Notes: generated by a model from the sequence alone, not told the origin. A stretch of 64,000 nt of DNA from Hyposmocoma kahamanoa (GCF_003589595.1 NW_020653945.1:11073000-11136999), one strand, 5' to 3'. Counted from the stretch's first letter, positions 1 through 12,775 are shown. Program-made: numbers and translations.

Positions 1-1118
1 CGGACCTTTTGTTACACAATGTTCAAGTAAATAATCTTCCTTAGTTACGCATCAGTTGATCAGAGAATTTCGAATACGTAGGGAATTGCCATAAAAACAC
101 TTTCTTATTTCTGTGTATACACAATAAAACTAAAGAAAAGAAATTCGATAAAAAGATGAAAGAAGTCAAAATATCCAAAATTTGAATCAAATATGTAAGG
201 AAAGCCGTGCAAATACTCGCAGGTGTTTCGAGAGCTTTTGTTTGCCAGTGACGCTGTCGCAGGAACTGTAATGTAATACGTCCCTCTAACACCCTCAATA
301 TCGACATGTTTGTCTTAAGTTGCAAAAGGAGGGATAGGGAACGCGGAATGACGCCTATTTATGGCCCTGATCGTGGACGTTTTTAGGGTTCGTTCTTCAT
401 GCCATATCAACCATATACGAGAAACGTTAGCTGATCGTTGAAACGTTATAATAAACCTGACATAAAACATAAAAATAACATATTAGAAATCCACTTCTAG
501 GTATGAATTGCGAATAAAAATGTTTGATTGCACAAAGTGACCGAAAAAACTGCTGAAGTAAATAATCACAACACAAAATCAGTGCGCAACATTAGCTGAA
601 CCCCTTATTTGTTTATGGACTCTATGGAATGGACTTTGCCGACTTTTTTATTTCATAGAGGAGGTTCGATATCTATTTGTTTTGAGATAGAAATGGTCAG
701 TTAACGAGAAATGGGCGGTGAAGGATGGAGTAAAGTTTGGAGGTCATTATAAATTTAGGACATCCCTTGTCATAGTGAGGCACATTTTTTCTAAACGCAT
801 ATGGGTGTGAGTCTAATTCCTGGACTGTAAAATCATTAAATTTTGAGTAGGAAAGGTCTTTAAATACATTGCGGTCAACTTTGAACCAGCAAAACTTCTA
901 CGATACGATTAAGCAAACCCAGACCCAACTTTTATATTTTAGGAATTTTCGACTGTTAATTTAAAGAAAACAACTGAATTAATTTCAGTTGTTTTCAAAA
1001 CAACAATATATGTTTCTATAACAATTACTGATAATTTATATTACAGGTGTAATCACAGTCAGATCTACTTTCATTGTTGACAATCTCATTCTGACCTAAA
1101 AGACATTTGATATCCTTA
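1..1118. other. No gene seen
   Basis: AT-rich, short frames only; nothing recognised on either strand. Confidence 0.6.
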
Positions 1119-1354
1119 AAGTGTGAAACACACTGAAATCGGGTGCGGGACGGGCGCGGGTCGGCTCGGGACCGCAGCGGGTCTAATTCCCGTCCCGTAC
1201 GCCTGTCGTCGTGCGCCCGTCCCACGCGCCTGTCGTCGTGCGCCCGTCCCGCGCCCACGCTCGGTGTGTTGTCGTCCTTATAGTACACGGAATTAGACTC
1301 GCCGTGGTCCCAACCCGACACGCACCCGACCCGCACCCACTCTCTGTGTTTCAC
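1119..1354. repeat. GC-rich inverted-terminus repeat with 27-bp tandem pair
   Basis: Bounded by GTGAAACAC and GTGTTTCAC and much richer in G+C than its surroundings. Inside, a 27-bp unit at 1201-1227 is repeated at 1228-1254 with one difference. Looks like a MITE or old insertion; the open frame through it is compositional. Confidence 0.5.
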
Positions 1355-4300
1355 GATTTAATGTTGTGATAGAAATGTTTCGAAAACCATCTTTCTATAG
1401 CCATAGGTCGTATATACATACATGTTCACTTGTCTGGGATGAAGATTTATCTATGTCAAGATTGTATCAGATTAAGAAATTAATACAAAAGATAATAATG
1501 TCAAAAACAAATGAGGTTGGTATATTCTTGCGAAGCCAATTCATTTACTAAATATTTACAAGCAAGCTCGTAGGAGATAAAAGGCGTCCTATCGCACAAG
1601 CAGATTACATGTCAACATAAATATTAGGCAAGGCTACAATGACACCGCTCTGCTGTTTCAGTTCTGACAAAATGTTGGTTTACCGGAAAGGAGGAAAACC
1701 AGCCGACTTTGACCGATTTATTAGCACAACTAACATTATGTTTGGTCCATTCCACTCAGCAAAGTTCAGCGGGGTGGAGACCACCGCTTATTGCTACGTT
1801 TTTTGCTAGCCCCTCGGTAATAAGTACCGTACAGTTCATAACTTATCTGAATGGTTATGGCTCGCGGCTATTTACAGGACCTCAAACGAAACTTAGAATT
1901 CCGTCACGGTTCTTGAAATAAATATCTTGAATTACAGTAAATTATGTATGTACATCATAGCACGAAACAAATATATCTACAGGTACAGTCACTGTGTTAG
2001 GTACACAGTGGCAGTATTTTATTATTATAATTCAATGTAATTTATAATATTTATCTCGAATAAGTTCATTGCATACAAAATATGCTTTTAAACTTTCGCG
2101 TTGCATTATATCAACATGTCAAAAGGGAAATAAACGCGACAAATCGAATGACTTGATTGAAGTCAGCCCGTGACCACGCCCTGTGCACCATGGCCAAAAC
2201 GTCGGGCTAATATGTAGATGTAAAAATACCAATTAAATCTATTTTGCTGCGTTTAGACCCCGTTTGTAATGTCAGTATAATTGCATGCGGCAAACTAGAA
2301 AATATAAAACTCCATACTAACAAGATGTCACTCTGAAATAGGAGTACTTGTGCAAACGAGCACTGAAGGTAAACAGATTTAACGTAGCTACAGTTTAGTA
2401 ACGGACTACGGTGACATGTCTGATAGAATTTACTCGAATTTACTAACTATTTCGAGATCAGAACTGCCGTGAACCTAATAAAAAGCCAAACACATTTAGC
2501 ACGGTTCGGGTCACCTCTAAATGATAAATACAAACGAAGGAGAGAAAATTCAATTACAAAATTACAGTTACACCTACGTGATCTACGAGGCTCTCACAAT
2601 GACGGACTCGACTTTTTCAGATGTTTATTTGGGTCGAGTCTCCAGCATACGTGAAAACTTCCCCCGCGTCACAGTATTACTTTGCAAATATTGACGATTT
2701 CGAAGTATCTCCTAGATTATATTATCATCGGCTAACGAATTTTCTTCTATATGGCACAACCGCAGCAAACTTCTCTATGGAGATCCGAAGTCAAGAGTTC
2801 TTAACTGTGTTTGCTCTTTTTCAGAATTTCATTAAACAAAGTTGTTAGGATATTTCGTTTCGTATAGTAAATATATGTTTACTACTGTGTCTAGTTAGTT
2901 AGTCTCCTGACGGCATTGCATAGAATAAACATGGTTCTAAGTAAACACGCATTCGATCCAATTTGCCTAAGAGAAACATTTTATTTAATATACTTAGGCC
3001 CAAATCGCCGGTACTGTAAAGTAGTTACGTCGTGACAAGAAAATGGAGTGCTAATTTATCAACATGCTAAATATATTGCGACTCATACAAGATTTGTTGT
3101 TTTGTTATTGTCTTTAAAGTTATAGGCCACCGCGGCCATACTTTCGTTGGCAACGATTTTGTTTACAATTTATTAACCTGCTATAATATTTATTATTTCA
3201 GCAAATGCTATGTTTTTTTCATTTGAATACATGATTCAAAATACCTAGTAAAAATATTAAATATATCGAGTGCGATAAAGACAAATGAAATAAATAATAC
3301 AGGAGCTGGTAAAGTTGATAATAAATTGAGTAACGTGTCCTGGATACAACATTGACAACATTTAGCCACTTACTTCGGAAATAATTTTCTATTAAAATCT
3401 TACAACATTTTTACTCTCACGATTAGATTAACACAATGTATACGTCATGTACGCAAATTCGCGTTTGAGCAGTTTTATTAATTTCAATTTGTAATTTGTA
3501 GCGTAACACGATCAATCACTGTGTGTTCCATTTTCCTATGTATGTTTGATTTATGAAATTATACTTCAGGGAAGCGGAATAAGAAAGTTCATAAAATCAA
3601 GTATATAGGCAAATCATTTCGAAGGACTAGGTTTCAGACGAAGAAATTAAATTCGAATTCATGAATAAATATGTACTTTATTAGCTTCTCTACAGCTAAA
3701 AACTTACACAATTTAGCCTAATTATAATAACTTAAATACTATACGTATCTAGAATAGCTAGTAATACAAGCATTGATCCATTAAATAATAATTACGTTTC
3801 TTTTTCGTCCATTTTCAAGTAAAATTGAGTCTGTATTGGCATTACATTTACGAAAATACGGTGATGTCAAGAGGAAATAAAATTCTGCACCTATCGCGTC
3901 CCAAAGTAGACCCTATTACGATGTTCGTATCGCAGCAACAACTCTTCCACTAAATGAGGTTTCGTACATAGACGACATTTGTATTTTGGCTAAGCTTACG
4001 GTTCGATGTTTGGTGCTTAAAAGACACAACTCAAAACGATACGATTGGAAGTGAACCTTAATTATATTATTATCATTATAATTTATGACGCATTACCATA
4101 TTATTTGCGATTTTTTAAATTACATTATTACCATTATGATTTATAAAGCATTGCTAAATGATTTTTGGTGTTCTTACGGAAAAAGGCACAACTCAAAACT
4201 ATAACGATGATGATTTTAGAAGTAAACTTGAATTATAGAATTACATAATATACCACATATTAATACGGTTAGATTTATTTTCATGTTGTTGTTAGCATTA

Positions 4301-4481
4301 TCGTTATCGGCGTAGTAACAGCGTAGTGATGTCTAATGTGAGCGTTAGGTTAAAAATAATTATGAAGCAACATTTCATAATTATTTCATTTTCAGTTCAT
4401 TATTAGTTACAAATTACATTTTCAAGACTTTCTATGCAACAGATGTTTGAATCTGCTGGGCAAGTAGAATATAGAGTATAA
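1355..4481. other. No gene seen
   Basis: AT-rich. Frames at 1709-1921 and 2469-2848 show no family motifs or paired splice sites. 4010-4210 holds two diverged copies of a block around AAAGRCACAACTCAAAACKA. Confidence 0.55.
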
Positions 4482-5332
4482 CCCCCACACGGCGACTGTT
4501 AGCAGCGATGCAAACGCGCTTTATAGGCGATTGCATCGATTCATACGCGCAATTGTATCGATACAAACGCGCGATTGTATCGATACAAACGCGCGATTGC
4601 ATCGATCCAATCGCCTATACATGTAGCGATAGACGTGTAGCGATGCAGTCGCGCTCTTGCATCGCGTTTGCGTCGCTGCTTAAAATCGCGCGTGTGTGTA
4701 AAGATAGATTTTTTATTTCTTCGCTTTATTCAACATATTCGCTGCCGTGACATAATTCAATTAAACTGCTATTTCCAATTCATATGAAAAATTTTGTTGT
4801 TGACCGTTTTTATTAAATTCAGAGAAAATCTAGTTAAAAATTATAGGACGAGCGATCTTTATCACTCGCTCTTCATTACATCAATTTTTACCGGGTATAA
4901 TAGAAGAAGTTAAAAATGAGGTGAGCGACTCCTGACGTACTTAAAATAAATGATTTTATATTTGTGATTTATACTTCTGCACATGTGGAATGTTGTACAT
5001 TATCTTAATTATGTATCTAGTTATTTAGTCTGTGGCGTAAAAAGTTTTATTAATTTATTTTCTTTTTTTTTCTTGGTTATATTGATAATTTCCTATTATT
5101 CTTTCCTGTAAGTATCTAAACTGAGAATTACTCCTCTAAGAGCACAAAAGTTAGCGTCGACACGGCTTGAACTTGTATCAGCAATACAAACGCGCTTTTG
5201 TGAAGCACTAGCGATTTATAGACTTATTGCATCGATGCCGTCGTTTATGGTGAATATAAGTCGCGCGTGTGTGTAAAGGTAGACGGTTAGCTACTACATC
5301 GCTACGGAAAGTCGCCGTGTGTAACCGCCCTT
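4482..5332. repeat. 'GATGCAAACGCG' MITE-like element with inverted ends
   Basis: Left end CACACGGCGACT and right end AGTCGCCGTGTG are inverted. Both flanks of the middle AT-rich part are dense in ATCGATGCAAACGCG-like words. Related copies at 9558-9740 and 13411-13575. Confidence 0.5.
4527..4614. repeat. 22-bp palindromic tandem repeat, four units
   Basis: Four back-to-back 22-bp units (4527, 4549, 4571, 4593). Units 2 and 3 contain the perfect palindrome TTGTATCGATACAA; the outer units differ at a few bases. Confidence 0.8.
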
Positions 5333-5453
5333 AAATGCATCTAAAAGCGCACCATACATCAATAAACTTAAGGTGGACTTTCAATTACTTTCAAATAAAT
5401 TCTAGTTTTAATCAAAATGGCATCTTAAACTCATGGAGGCATGGTGGCTTTAC

Positions 5454-5499
5454 GTCTCGTAAAGCGCCACTTCCAATCGGAAGTGGCGCTTTACGAGAC
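5454..5499. repeat. Perfect hairpin, 21-bp arms, 4-base loop
   Basis: Arms 5454-5474 and 5479-5499 are exact reverse complements around loop AATC. Not in a recognised gene. Confidence 0.85.
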
Positions 5500-7058
5500 T
5501 CTAATCCTATTATTTTAAAGTAAAATTCAGTACTACCTAATGAAGACCCTACTAAGTCGGAAATATCACGTGGATGTGATTTTCAAAGATGTATTAAGAT
5601 TGGGTTGACATTTAGTGTTTGTTTTATTTAAATCGGTCTTCAAAAAAAAATAATATGTCAATGTTAAATTGCATTGCTCGCGCTTTGGACGTTCCGCATA
5701 CACAGTCGAAACGAAGTGCGTGCGCTGACCAATATACGTGAAAATAGCGTAGGTATACTATAAAAATATTACTTAACACTACTTACATAATAGTCCGGGA
5801 CACGATAAACCTATACAAATCTTTTAAGCCAAAATAGCGTTTTTTATTTTACAAATTAAATGGAAGCTATAGGTTATCTTTAAGTATACTCATTAGGTAT
5901 GTACAATATTTATTATTGCTTAAAGAATTAATTTGTCATGTAGGTAATTTCATGAAGATAAGATTTTTACAGCATGTTATTTGGCCGCATAGTTTAGGAG
6001 GCAGGTACGTAGGTGATACTTATTAGCGCACAGCATGTTTACAATATAATCCAAGTTTTTCAATCATAATCACTGGTGAAATAAAAAAACCGAATTGATA
6101 TCAACACGTCATATTCTTTTTTCTTTGTTTTGTTTAGTGACATGAGATGTTAGGCCTATACATATAGTAGAATGTTTATTTATTTTATTTTTACTTTAAA
6201 GCTACCAGCCCTCCTATCTACACTGCCTATGAGTTATAGCCCTCTCTGTAGTTGCCTTTTGTCGTAATATTACAGCATAATTATATAGACAATGGTACAC
6301 TTTGAAAAAAAGTACTTATACATATAAGGCGGTCCAGTCCAAAGTGTAAGATTTAGCTAATATTTGGTGCAAGTTGAACTCACCTTGAAATGCTCCCTTT
6401 ATCTGCGGATTGACACAAATGGTCTGCAATCGCTATAGCATATATACAAGTCTCTATAGGTATCCAATAATGGATGATACTTTAAAGCAAGCGCTACCAC
6501 CGTTTTTAGCATTTCCGGATATTGTACATAGATTTTAAGTTTTTAAATCTGTATTTTTTGTTGTTATTTCACAAGACTAATGCAATGATCTTAGGTAATA
6601 TAAAAACAGACCGAGACTATACTGTGCAATGCAACTTGTGAACAGTACACAGATAGAATGATTCTAGGGCATGTATACCTAAAATCTTAAAGTTGAATGT
6701 TATTTTGCTTAAAACATCACTATCTTATTCCATAAAAGTTAAATAACTGTTCTGAATTGAAATTATTTACAGTATGTAATTTTAATAAGCAAATTTTATT
6801 TTATATACAAATACCTGAGTAAATACATACTAAGTATACTTAAACATGTATTAAAAAAGAAATATACTTCTGGAGCACAAAAAAAAAACAAATATTCCGT
6901 AATACAAGTCCCGCATAGGTACATATCTTAAAGGCACTACTATAAATTTTTTATAAATATATTAAACTTCTTACAAATAAACACACTTAATAAAACCTAC
7001 ATACCTATGATATAATTGATAATATAATTACTATAGTAGGTACTTATCTAATGCACGG
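5500..7058. other. Downstream of the NET gene, no gene seen
   Basis: AT-rich with simple runs. An AATAAA on the minus strand near 6796-6801 could end the NET transcript. Confidence 0.45.
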
Positions 7059-7165
7059 TTATCGCTGCGGACTGTTTCTGTTTTCCTGCAAGCCCCTGTC
7101 ATTGTCAAATTCCCCCTCTTCATCCGAATGCTTGGGTGAAGTGTTGCTTAAAGCCTCAAGGCTCT
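7059..7165 (-). CDS. NET gene exon 3 (acidic tail, stop)
   Basis: Follows a T-tract plus GTAG acceptor. Reads SLEALSNTSPKHSDEEGEFD and ends in TAA. The phase fits direct splicing from exon 2 (GAG codon). Less sure than exons 1-2 because the tail has no family match. Confidence 0.5.
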
Positions 7166-9244
7166 CTACAAAAAAAAACAAATCATAAAGTCTTACTCAT
7201 ACTGGAGCTTCTGCTGTCCACCCTTACCAAATGGAAGATCAGTCCAATAACTAGAACACTTGTGTCCAAGAACTTAGTTCTCGATGAACTTCTACTTATG
7301 GCTTGCTACATACAATATGTGTTATGAAACCTTGTACAGGATTTTATTCATGTGAATCTAATGAGAATTAGGCATCATCAGTAATAATAATGTGCCAGGT
7401 AACCACACCTATTACCAGTAGGGTTAGCACAACAAGGCGCGACTTGCGCGAGAGCGACATAAAGCGCGAGATGTCTATACGAGAATAACAGTATCTCGCG
7501 TTTTATGTCTGTCGCTTTCGCGCAAATCACGCCCTTTAATGGTAGCCCTACTGGTCTCAAACTAGACAACTCCCTGCACTAGGAGTACTAGAGCAATAGA
7601 TTTCACTATGGGGCTCTACCGAAAACACCCATAATAGAAGTAGTGTAGAAAACGATTATCACTAATTTCAAGCTTCTTACAAGGGTATGACTTCTTTTTA
7701 TTTTCCCGATATTTCGGAACGGTTGCACGCTCCATGGTCACGGGTTGACTGGACGGCGGTAGATGACAGCTTTAAAGGCAGAGAGACATATCTGTCTACC
7801 TTCTTGCGCTGTCGACGACTAGTACCTTCACCGCGATTTGCTGTGGCATTACCATTGTCACTCATTTTTTTTCACAAACCACACTCCCTGTGTCAACACT
7901 CGAAACTGAACTATGCAACTCGATCCAGTGGTTAATGTCAGTCTGTGTGAGGTGTTGTGTTATAGGCGAGTTCTGTGCATCATTGTTTTTTACTGCTCGG
8001 ATGTGTTCCTTCATATGATCGACAATTGTACATTTAGCCTGACTGATATATGAGCTCCCACAACGGCAGTTCACTTTATAGACAAGAATTAAAGTAAAGG
8101 AAGGCGGTCTTTTAGTGAACGTAACATTTTTCCTATTTTGGTCAAGGGCATGAAAACAGTTTTATGGAAAACTTCCTTAGTAACCTGCCTATTTTATCTG
8201 TCACCCCTTGTACGATGAAGGTAGTAGTTGTCGACAGCGCAAGAGGGTAGACAGATATGTTTGCTCTTAAAGCTGTCATCTGCCGCCATCTAGTCAACCC
8301 GTGACCATGAAACGAGTAACCATTCCGAAATATATAAAAAGAAGTCACAATGTGGTAAGAAGCCTGAAATTAGTGATAATCATTTATTGAATAACCACAA
8401 AAGCCTTAAAATATATGTAGTGTAAAAGTAGAGATAGGTAGAAGGTTAACCCACTTTTTAAACTTTTGATAATTTATGTTACGAACCATGTTACCATTAC
8501 AACTTACCAATTTGCAAAGTATTTATAACATGATTTTTCAGCAGCTGCAGAGTTGTTGGGTTCATATTCTCGAAGTCCAGCTCAACTTCATCACCAGCAG
8601 CTTGAGGAGGTTCATTCTGTCGGACTATTTCTGCTGCCTCAATCAAACTTGGGCCTATAAAGGTTTTTTGGTTATATTGATTTTACTTAAGGGAATAGGT
8701 GACAGGATAAACAAGTCATGGGCCTGATGGTAAACACACCTGTTCAAGCAGGTGCAGTGCCACTCAGTACTTCAAATCGCAAAGATCTGAGGGTTACTAC
8801 CACTGCACCCATCAGTGTGAGACATAAGTTGACAAATCCCACCCCTGTAATTTCACCAGCACACTTACCCTTCAAATCGGAACGCAGTAATACTCACATT
8901 ACCGTTTGGAGGCAGAAATAAGTAAGGTGGCAGTAGTGCCCAGGATGAAGTCTTTCACAAAGAGCTCTACTGCTACTAATCTCTCAAACCTAAGTGACAT
9001 TCAGCTGCTCTCTTGTTCTATGACTAGCAAATACACAGAGCACTACAAGCATTGAAATAAGATTATCGTACGAGAAAAACAATTTTGAATTACAATTGAA
9101 TACCTACAGAGACAGGTAACTAACTAGGAACTCCTCGGCAATTATTTTGAAAACCATGACTCACTTACCCATCAGCATATTGATTCCAAGCGAGAGAAGA
9201 GTCTTCTCTTTATATGACATCGGTTTGTTCTGTTCTTCGCCCAT
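7059..9244 (-). CDS. Small NET (extra-terminal) domain protein, three exons
   Basis: Exons 9244-9169, 8654-8508 and 7165-7059 on the minus strand join in phase 1 at both borders to give 109 aa. Residues about 7-75 match the NET domain of BET proteins: KPMSYKEKTLLSL, then INML, a central EP, and VELDFENMNPTTL, aligning with the PMSYDEKRQLSL / EIEIDFETLKPTTL pattern without gaps in the core. In BETs this domain binds partner peptides on chromatin. The tail is acidic and polar (HSDEEGEFDND) and ends SPQR. No bromodomain is found near it. Splice sites are good: ATGG|GTAAGT, ATTG|GTAAGT, and a T-rich acceptor for exon 3. A possible extra cassette exon lies at about 7190-7310. Introns hold a dispersed repeat, a Penelope-like fragment and a MITE. 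It may be a real short gene or a retained fragment of a BET gene. Confidence 0.62.
7415..7554. mobile_element. Short palindromic MITE (copy 1)
   Basis: Ends CCAGTAGGGTTAGCAC and GGTAGCCCTACTGG are inverted, and the interior is a near-palindrome around GCGCGAGAT. Related copy at 27111-27232. Lies in NET gene intron 2. Confidence 0.65.
7687..8352 (-). mobile_element. Penelope-like element fragment (GIY-YIG end) with inverted arms
   Basis: Minus strand encodes VQGVTDKIGRLLRKFSIK and, after frameshifts, CRCGSSYISQAKCTIVDHMK, the GIY-YIG endonuclease of Penelope-like elements. Arms of about 140 bp at 7687-7832 and 8211-8352 are inverted repeats (both with CATGGTCACGGGTTGACT), like Penelope pseudo-LTRs. 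Confidence 0.75.
8508..8654 (-). CDS. NET gene exon 2
   Basis: 48 codons between acceptor TTTATAG and donor ATTG|GTAAGT. Contains DEVELDFENMNPTTLQLL, the helix-forming second half of a NET domain. Confidence 0.65.
8701..8980 (-). repeat. Dispersed repeat family A
   Basis: About 280 bp, present in several copies here (15401-15697, 23562-24064, 46803-47108, 55062-55329, 59112-59345 and a partial at 21123-21208). Shared words: CGCAGTGGCAGTGCC, TACCATCAGGC, CGACTTGTTCGTCCCGTCAC, then an A-rich tail in sense direction. Probably a retroposed family (SINE or LINE 3' end). This copy lies in NET intron 1. Confidence 0.7.
9169..9244 (-). CDS. NET gene exon 1
   Basis: Starts ATG GGC GAA GAA and codes 25 residues plus one base. 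PMSY and LSL are NET hallmarks. Donor ATGG|GTAAGTGAG is close to consensus. Confidence 0.62.
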
Positions 9245-9557
9245 TTTTGTGTAGATAGAAATTAATCTAAGATTTCTTTATAGGTTATATTCTCACGAAT
9301 AAATCTCGTTATTTTAGAATTCGTTAAAGTAAAGAATGTTTTTTCACTAACCTTCGTAATTAACGATTACTTAATATAAATTGTCTCTGCAACTAATTCT
9401 CTATTTGTTTACAAATTTTTAGGCAAATAGTACACTTTTCCAGCGTAAAATGACAGCTTGTCAAAATGACAAACCAGCGCAGCCAGCTTACTATTCGTTG
9501 ATTAACGAATATCGTTCGGAAATTTAGCGCGAATTTTAAAATGGCAGAGACAGTTGC

Positions 9558-9740
9558 AATTCAAAGGTTCTTGGCGATGCAAACGCGCAACTGTATCGAT
9601 GCAGTCGCATAGTGTCGAACCAATAAAAACGTACATCGCGTTTGCATCGCGATTATATCGCTGCTTAAGTCACGTGTGTACCTACGCAAAGGTAGATACA
9701 AATCGACGATTAGCGATTTCATCACTACTGCATCAAACTA
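9558..9740. repeat. 'GATGCAAACGCG' MITE-like copy
   Basis: Contains GGCGATGCAAACGCGCAAC and CGCGTTTGCATCGCG, the same words as 4482-5332. Ends are less clear. Confidence 0.45.
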
Positions 9741-10550
9741 CTGTTGGGTAATTTTCAGAGAAATGTCAAATAGTGGAAATATTTCTGGAAAAATTCCCGA
9801 CAAATAGCTCGTGTTATGTTCTGCCTATATAAATATTACTTTAGATTTTATTGTACTGAAAGAAAAGAATCGTGGCAGCATAAGTTGATCAAATTTCATT
9901 AAAATGTCTAAAATTGACTAATTTTTTATTTTTATTATTTAATGCTGAGTGACATGATCGTTGACGTTGATCTACCAAAAACTCAGTTTCTATAAGAATG
10001 ATTTATTCTATTGGAAGAAAAAATCGGGACTGAAGAAGTTGATCAAATTTTACAAAATGTTATTCATTTTGTATGATTTTTTTTATTAAGTACGTAATCT
10101 AACTTACACGTTTCATTGTTGTGGGTACACATTCTGTTTGAAGACAGTTCAAATCAATCGTGATCGCGATCCTTTCATTTGCTCGTCTGGCAATAACAAG
10201 TAGTACCTACCTAAAAATTAACAAAGTTTGCAAGAGTTTATAACGAAAAACTGTCCTCTGAAGATGGTCTCGTTTATGAAATTAAGTAGAATCAACTTTT
10301 GCCACTTACTGCAGGATAATTTTATTGCTTTTCATCCATCATAATTTGCCTTTATTGAAAATAGAGTACTAAATTTACAGATAACCTTATCTAACTTCAT
10401 AAATACATATAGTATATGGAGTTACAAGTAATAAATACATTGTCAACGATCCTGCAGTTGCTGTTTATCTTATTACTAATCATCTTTAATAAATAAATCA
10501 ATGTTATTTATATCGTTCTGGCCATGAATTTTCCTCAGTTTTAAACATCC

Positions 10551-10625
10551 GGTATCCGACCGGATATTGTTCTACTATCCGGAATCCGGCAGGATAGTAA
10601 AAATACGCCGGATAGGTCGGATACC
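10551..10625. repeat. Inverted CCGGATA-rich cluster
   Basis: GGTATCCGACC (10551-10561) and GGTCGGATACC (10615-10625) are inverted, with more CCGGATA/TATCCGG words between. Looks like a transposon end or stem-loop; the family is not recognised. Confidence 0.5.
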
Positions 10626-11302
10626 GAACTGAGTCTATTAGGATATTAAAAAATTAGTAAATTTTATTACGTTTATTTACGTTTACGTTTCGTATGAAAA
10701 ATGGTGTGCCGATTATTTCATCACATACAATGAAATGATCGGCAATGATCCTTACATAAAATGAGTAGACCAGCGTTAAAAAATGTTGACCACTTTTATT
10801 CATTTATTAGGAAAACTCACGCTTGACCAAAGAATTGACTATCCCAAAATTCTTTTTACAAAAAAAGATTTAAGGGTTCCTAAGGCAGCTTCCTTGTATC
10901 TTCTAAGGTTTCGGATTTCTCAACGCTGTCCCATTAAAAAAAAATACTCTGTATAACGCCTTTGTTGGAAGTAAATTGGACACTACGTACGCAAAGAGGA
11001 ATCCCCACAATAAACTCTTTACTGCAATGTTAGAACGAATTCGGTAATCATTTCTAAGATATTTGTATAAAAAACTTCTTGAGCATGGTATCCTAGAAAT
11101 CGCTAGAGGTCAGGCGAAAACTGGCGCTTCTAAAAAATATGTTTTTCACTTAATAAGAGGATTATAATTAACCCTTCTCTATTGGCTTAAATTCCTTTTC
11201 TATCCCGCCAATAAGTTACGTCACGTCATTAAGTTACGTTACGTCATTCGTCAGCGCAAATACCCTTTGTTCAATTTTCATTTAAACCGCACATTGACAC
11301 TA

Positions 11303-12063
11303 AGGGTGAGGCTAGACGAGCGTAATTTTGTGAGTTACGAGTTTTGTTTTTTTGAGTTGCGCAGTTTGCGCTCGACCGAATTTCGGTTGGAGCGCGAGAC
11401 GAACGTATTCTATTCAGTTGCTTTTAAAGCGTTTCCCGTATAAACGCTTAAAAGCTTGTATCTTAATAGTGTAATACATTCATGAAAATAGTATGCATTT
11501 ATGAAGCATTAGAAAACGATGTTAGAAAAAGAAAAAGAAGCTCAATATGAAAAGATTAACATATATAAAGGGCAGTTTCATGTATTATACACAAGTTTAT
11601 GTGAACGTCCAGATCAATTTGTTAATACTACCACATGCCAATAAAAGTTTTTCAATAATTATTAAGCTTAGTAAAACCTTTTATTACTAAGTCAGATACA
11701 AATATGAGATAAGCCATCAGTCCAGAGGAAAGACTAATAATAACAATCTAGTAAGGTGTTCAATTATTTATATTTTAATCTCCATATCGAACATTTTCGC
11801 ACGAAACGTCTATACTCACGCGCATCCCATACCAAATATCAAAGTACCCCTTCCCTCACCCCTACCTCCACTCGCGCCAGCCGGTCGCACGATGTGACCG
11901 AAAGTCAATCGTCATTACGCCCGTGAGTCGGCAGATAACTTATTTTGCGTCGTCGTCGTGTGAAACAAACCGTACTTTTATATGAAAAAGAATGCAGTTC
12001 TAACTACGCAACTCAAACTACGCGACTCATAACTCACAAAATTACGCTTGTCAGAGAATCCCT
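11303..12063. mobile_element. DNA transposon with about 60-bp inverted ends
   Basis: Left AGGG..GAGCGTAATTTTGTGAGTTA and the right reverse complement AGGG..AAGCGTAATTTTGTGAGTTA continue in similarity through TTTGAGTTGCG. No transposase frame; non-autonomous. Confidence 0.6.
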
Positions 12064-12775
12064 AGCCGTGATTGAATCCTTAAATAGGACAAATGACATT
12101 GACATGTTCAGTAACACTGAAACAAAATTTAACATCCGTTGGTTTACTATTTGCAGACGGTTATCGCGCAAAGTTATATGGTCCAAATACTCAACCCATA
12201 AACAGCCTTTAAATGATTATAACTTACATGTTTAGTATATTTTCTACACTTGTTAAAACTTGAAGTTACTGAACGAAAACGATGGAGCTAGTAAACAGGT
12301 TTTTTGCTGTTGTCTGTCATTTTAATTCTCATATTTCGCAATTTTTTTTGTATAATTTTTATAATAATACTAAACTGCCGTACATTCTTATTTTTACTTG
12401 ACATTGGCAAAATCATTGATTATTTCGATGGGGCCATAACATTTAAAAGAAGAAGAAGACAAAGCTTGCTTTTTATTTTATAATTCATGTAAAAGAAAGC
12501 TTCAAAATATTTATAATCGAAGAATATAATATGAGCCTTCGAAGTATATTTTTCCAACATTTTTCAAGTTTTTCAATATTCCAACTATTTGAAATTTTTC
12601 AGAAAAGAACTCAACAGTACACCTGTTTGTAATTTCAATGTTAGATGTTCTGAACTATGAGAAAAAAATAAAATTGGGTGCTCGAGTTAATCGGATTATC
12701 TAACACCGTAGTAGGTAAATACCTATTATAAATATAAATAAGATAAAAAATACTAGGTTGATCTATTTAATAAAA

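Noticed and set aside
1025..1354. 109-aa minus-strand frame
   Set aside because: Arises from the GC-rich tandem repeat; no domain and no splice context.
2469..2848. Two overlapping plus-strand frames
   Set aside because: Protein-like at first glance but no family motif, no start context and no paired splice sites.
4527..4614. CRISPR-like spaced repeats
   Set aside because: Units are contiguous with no spacers, palindromic, and in a eukaryotic MITE context.
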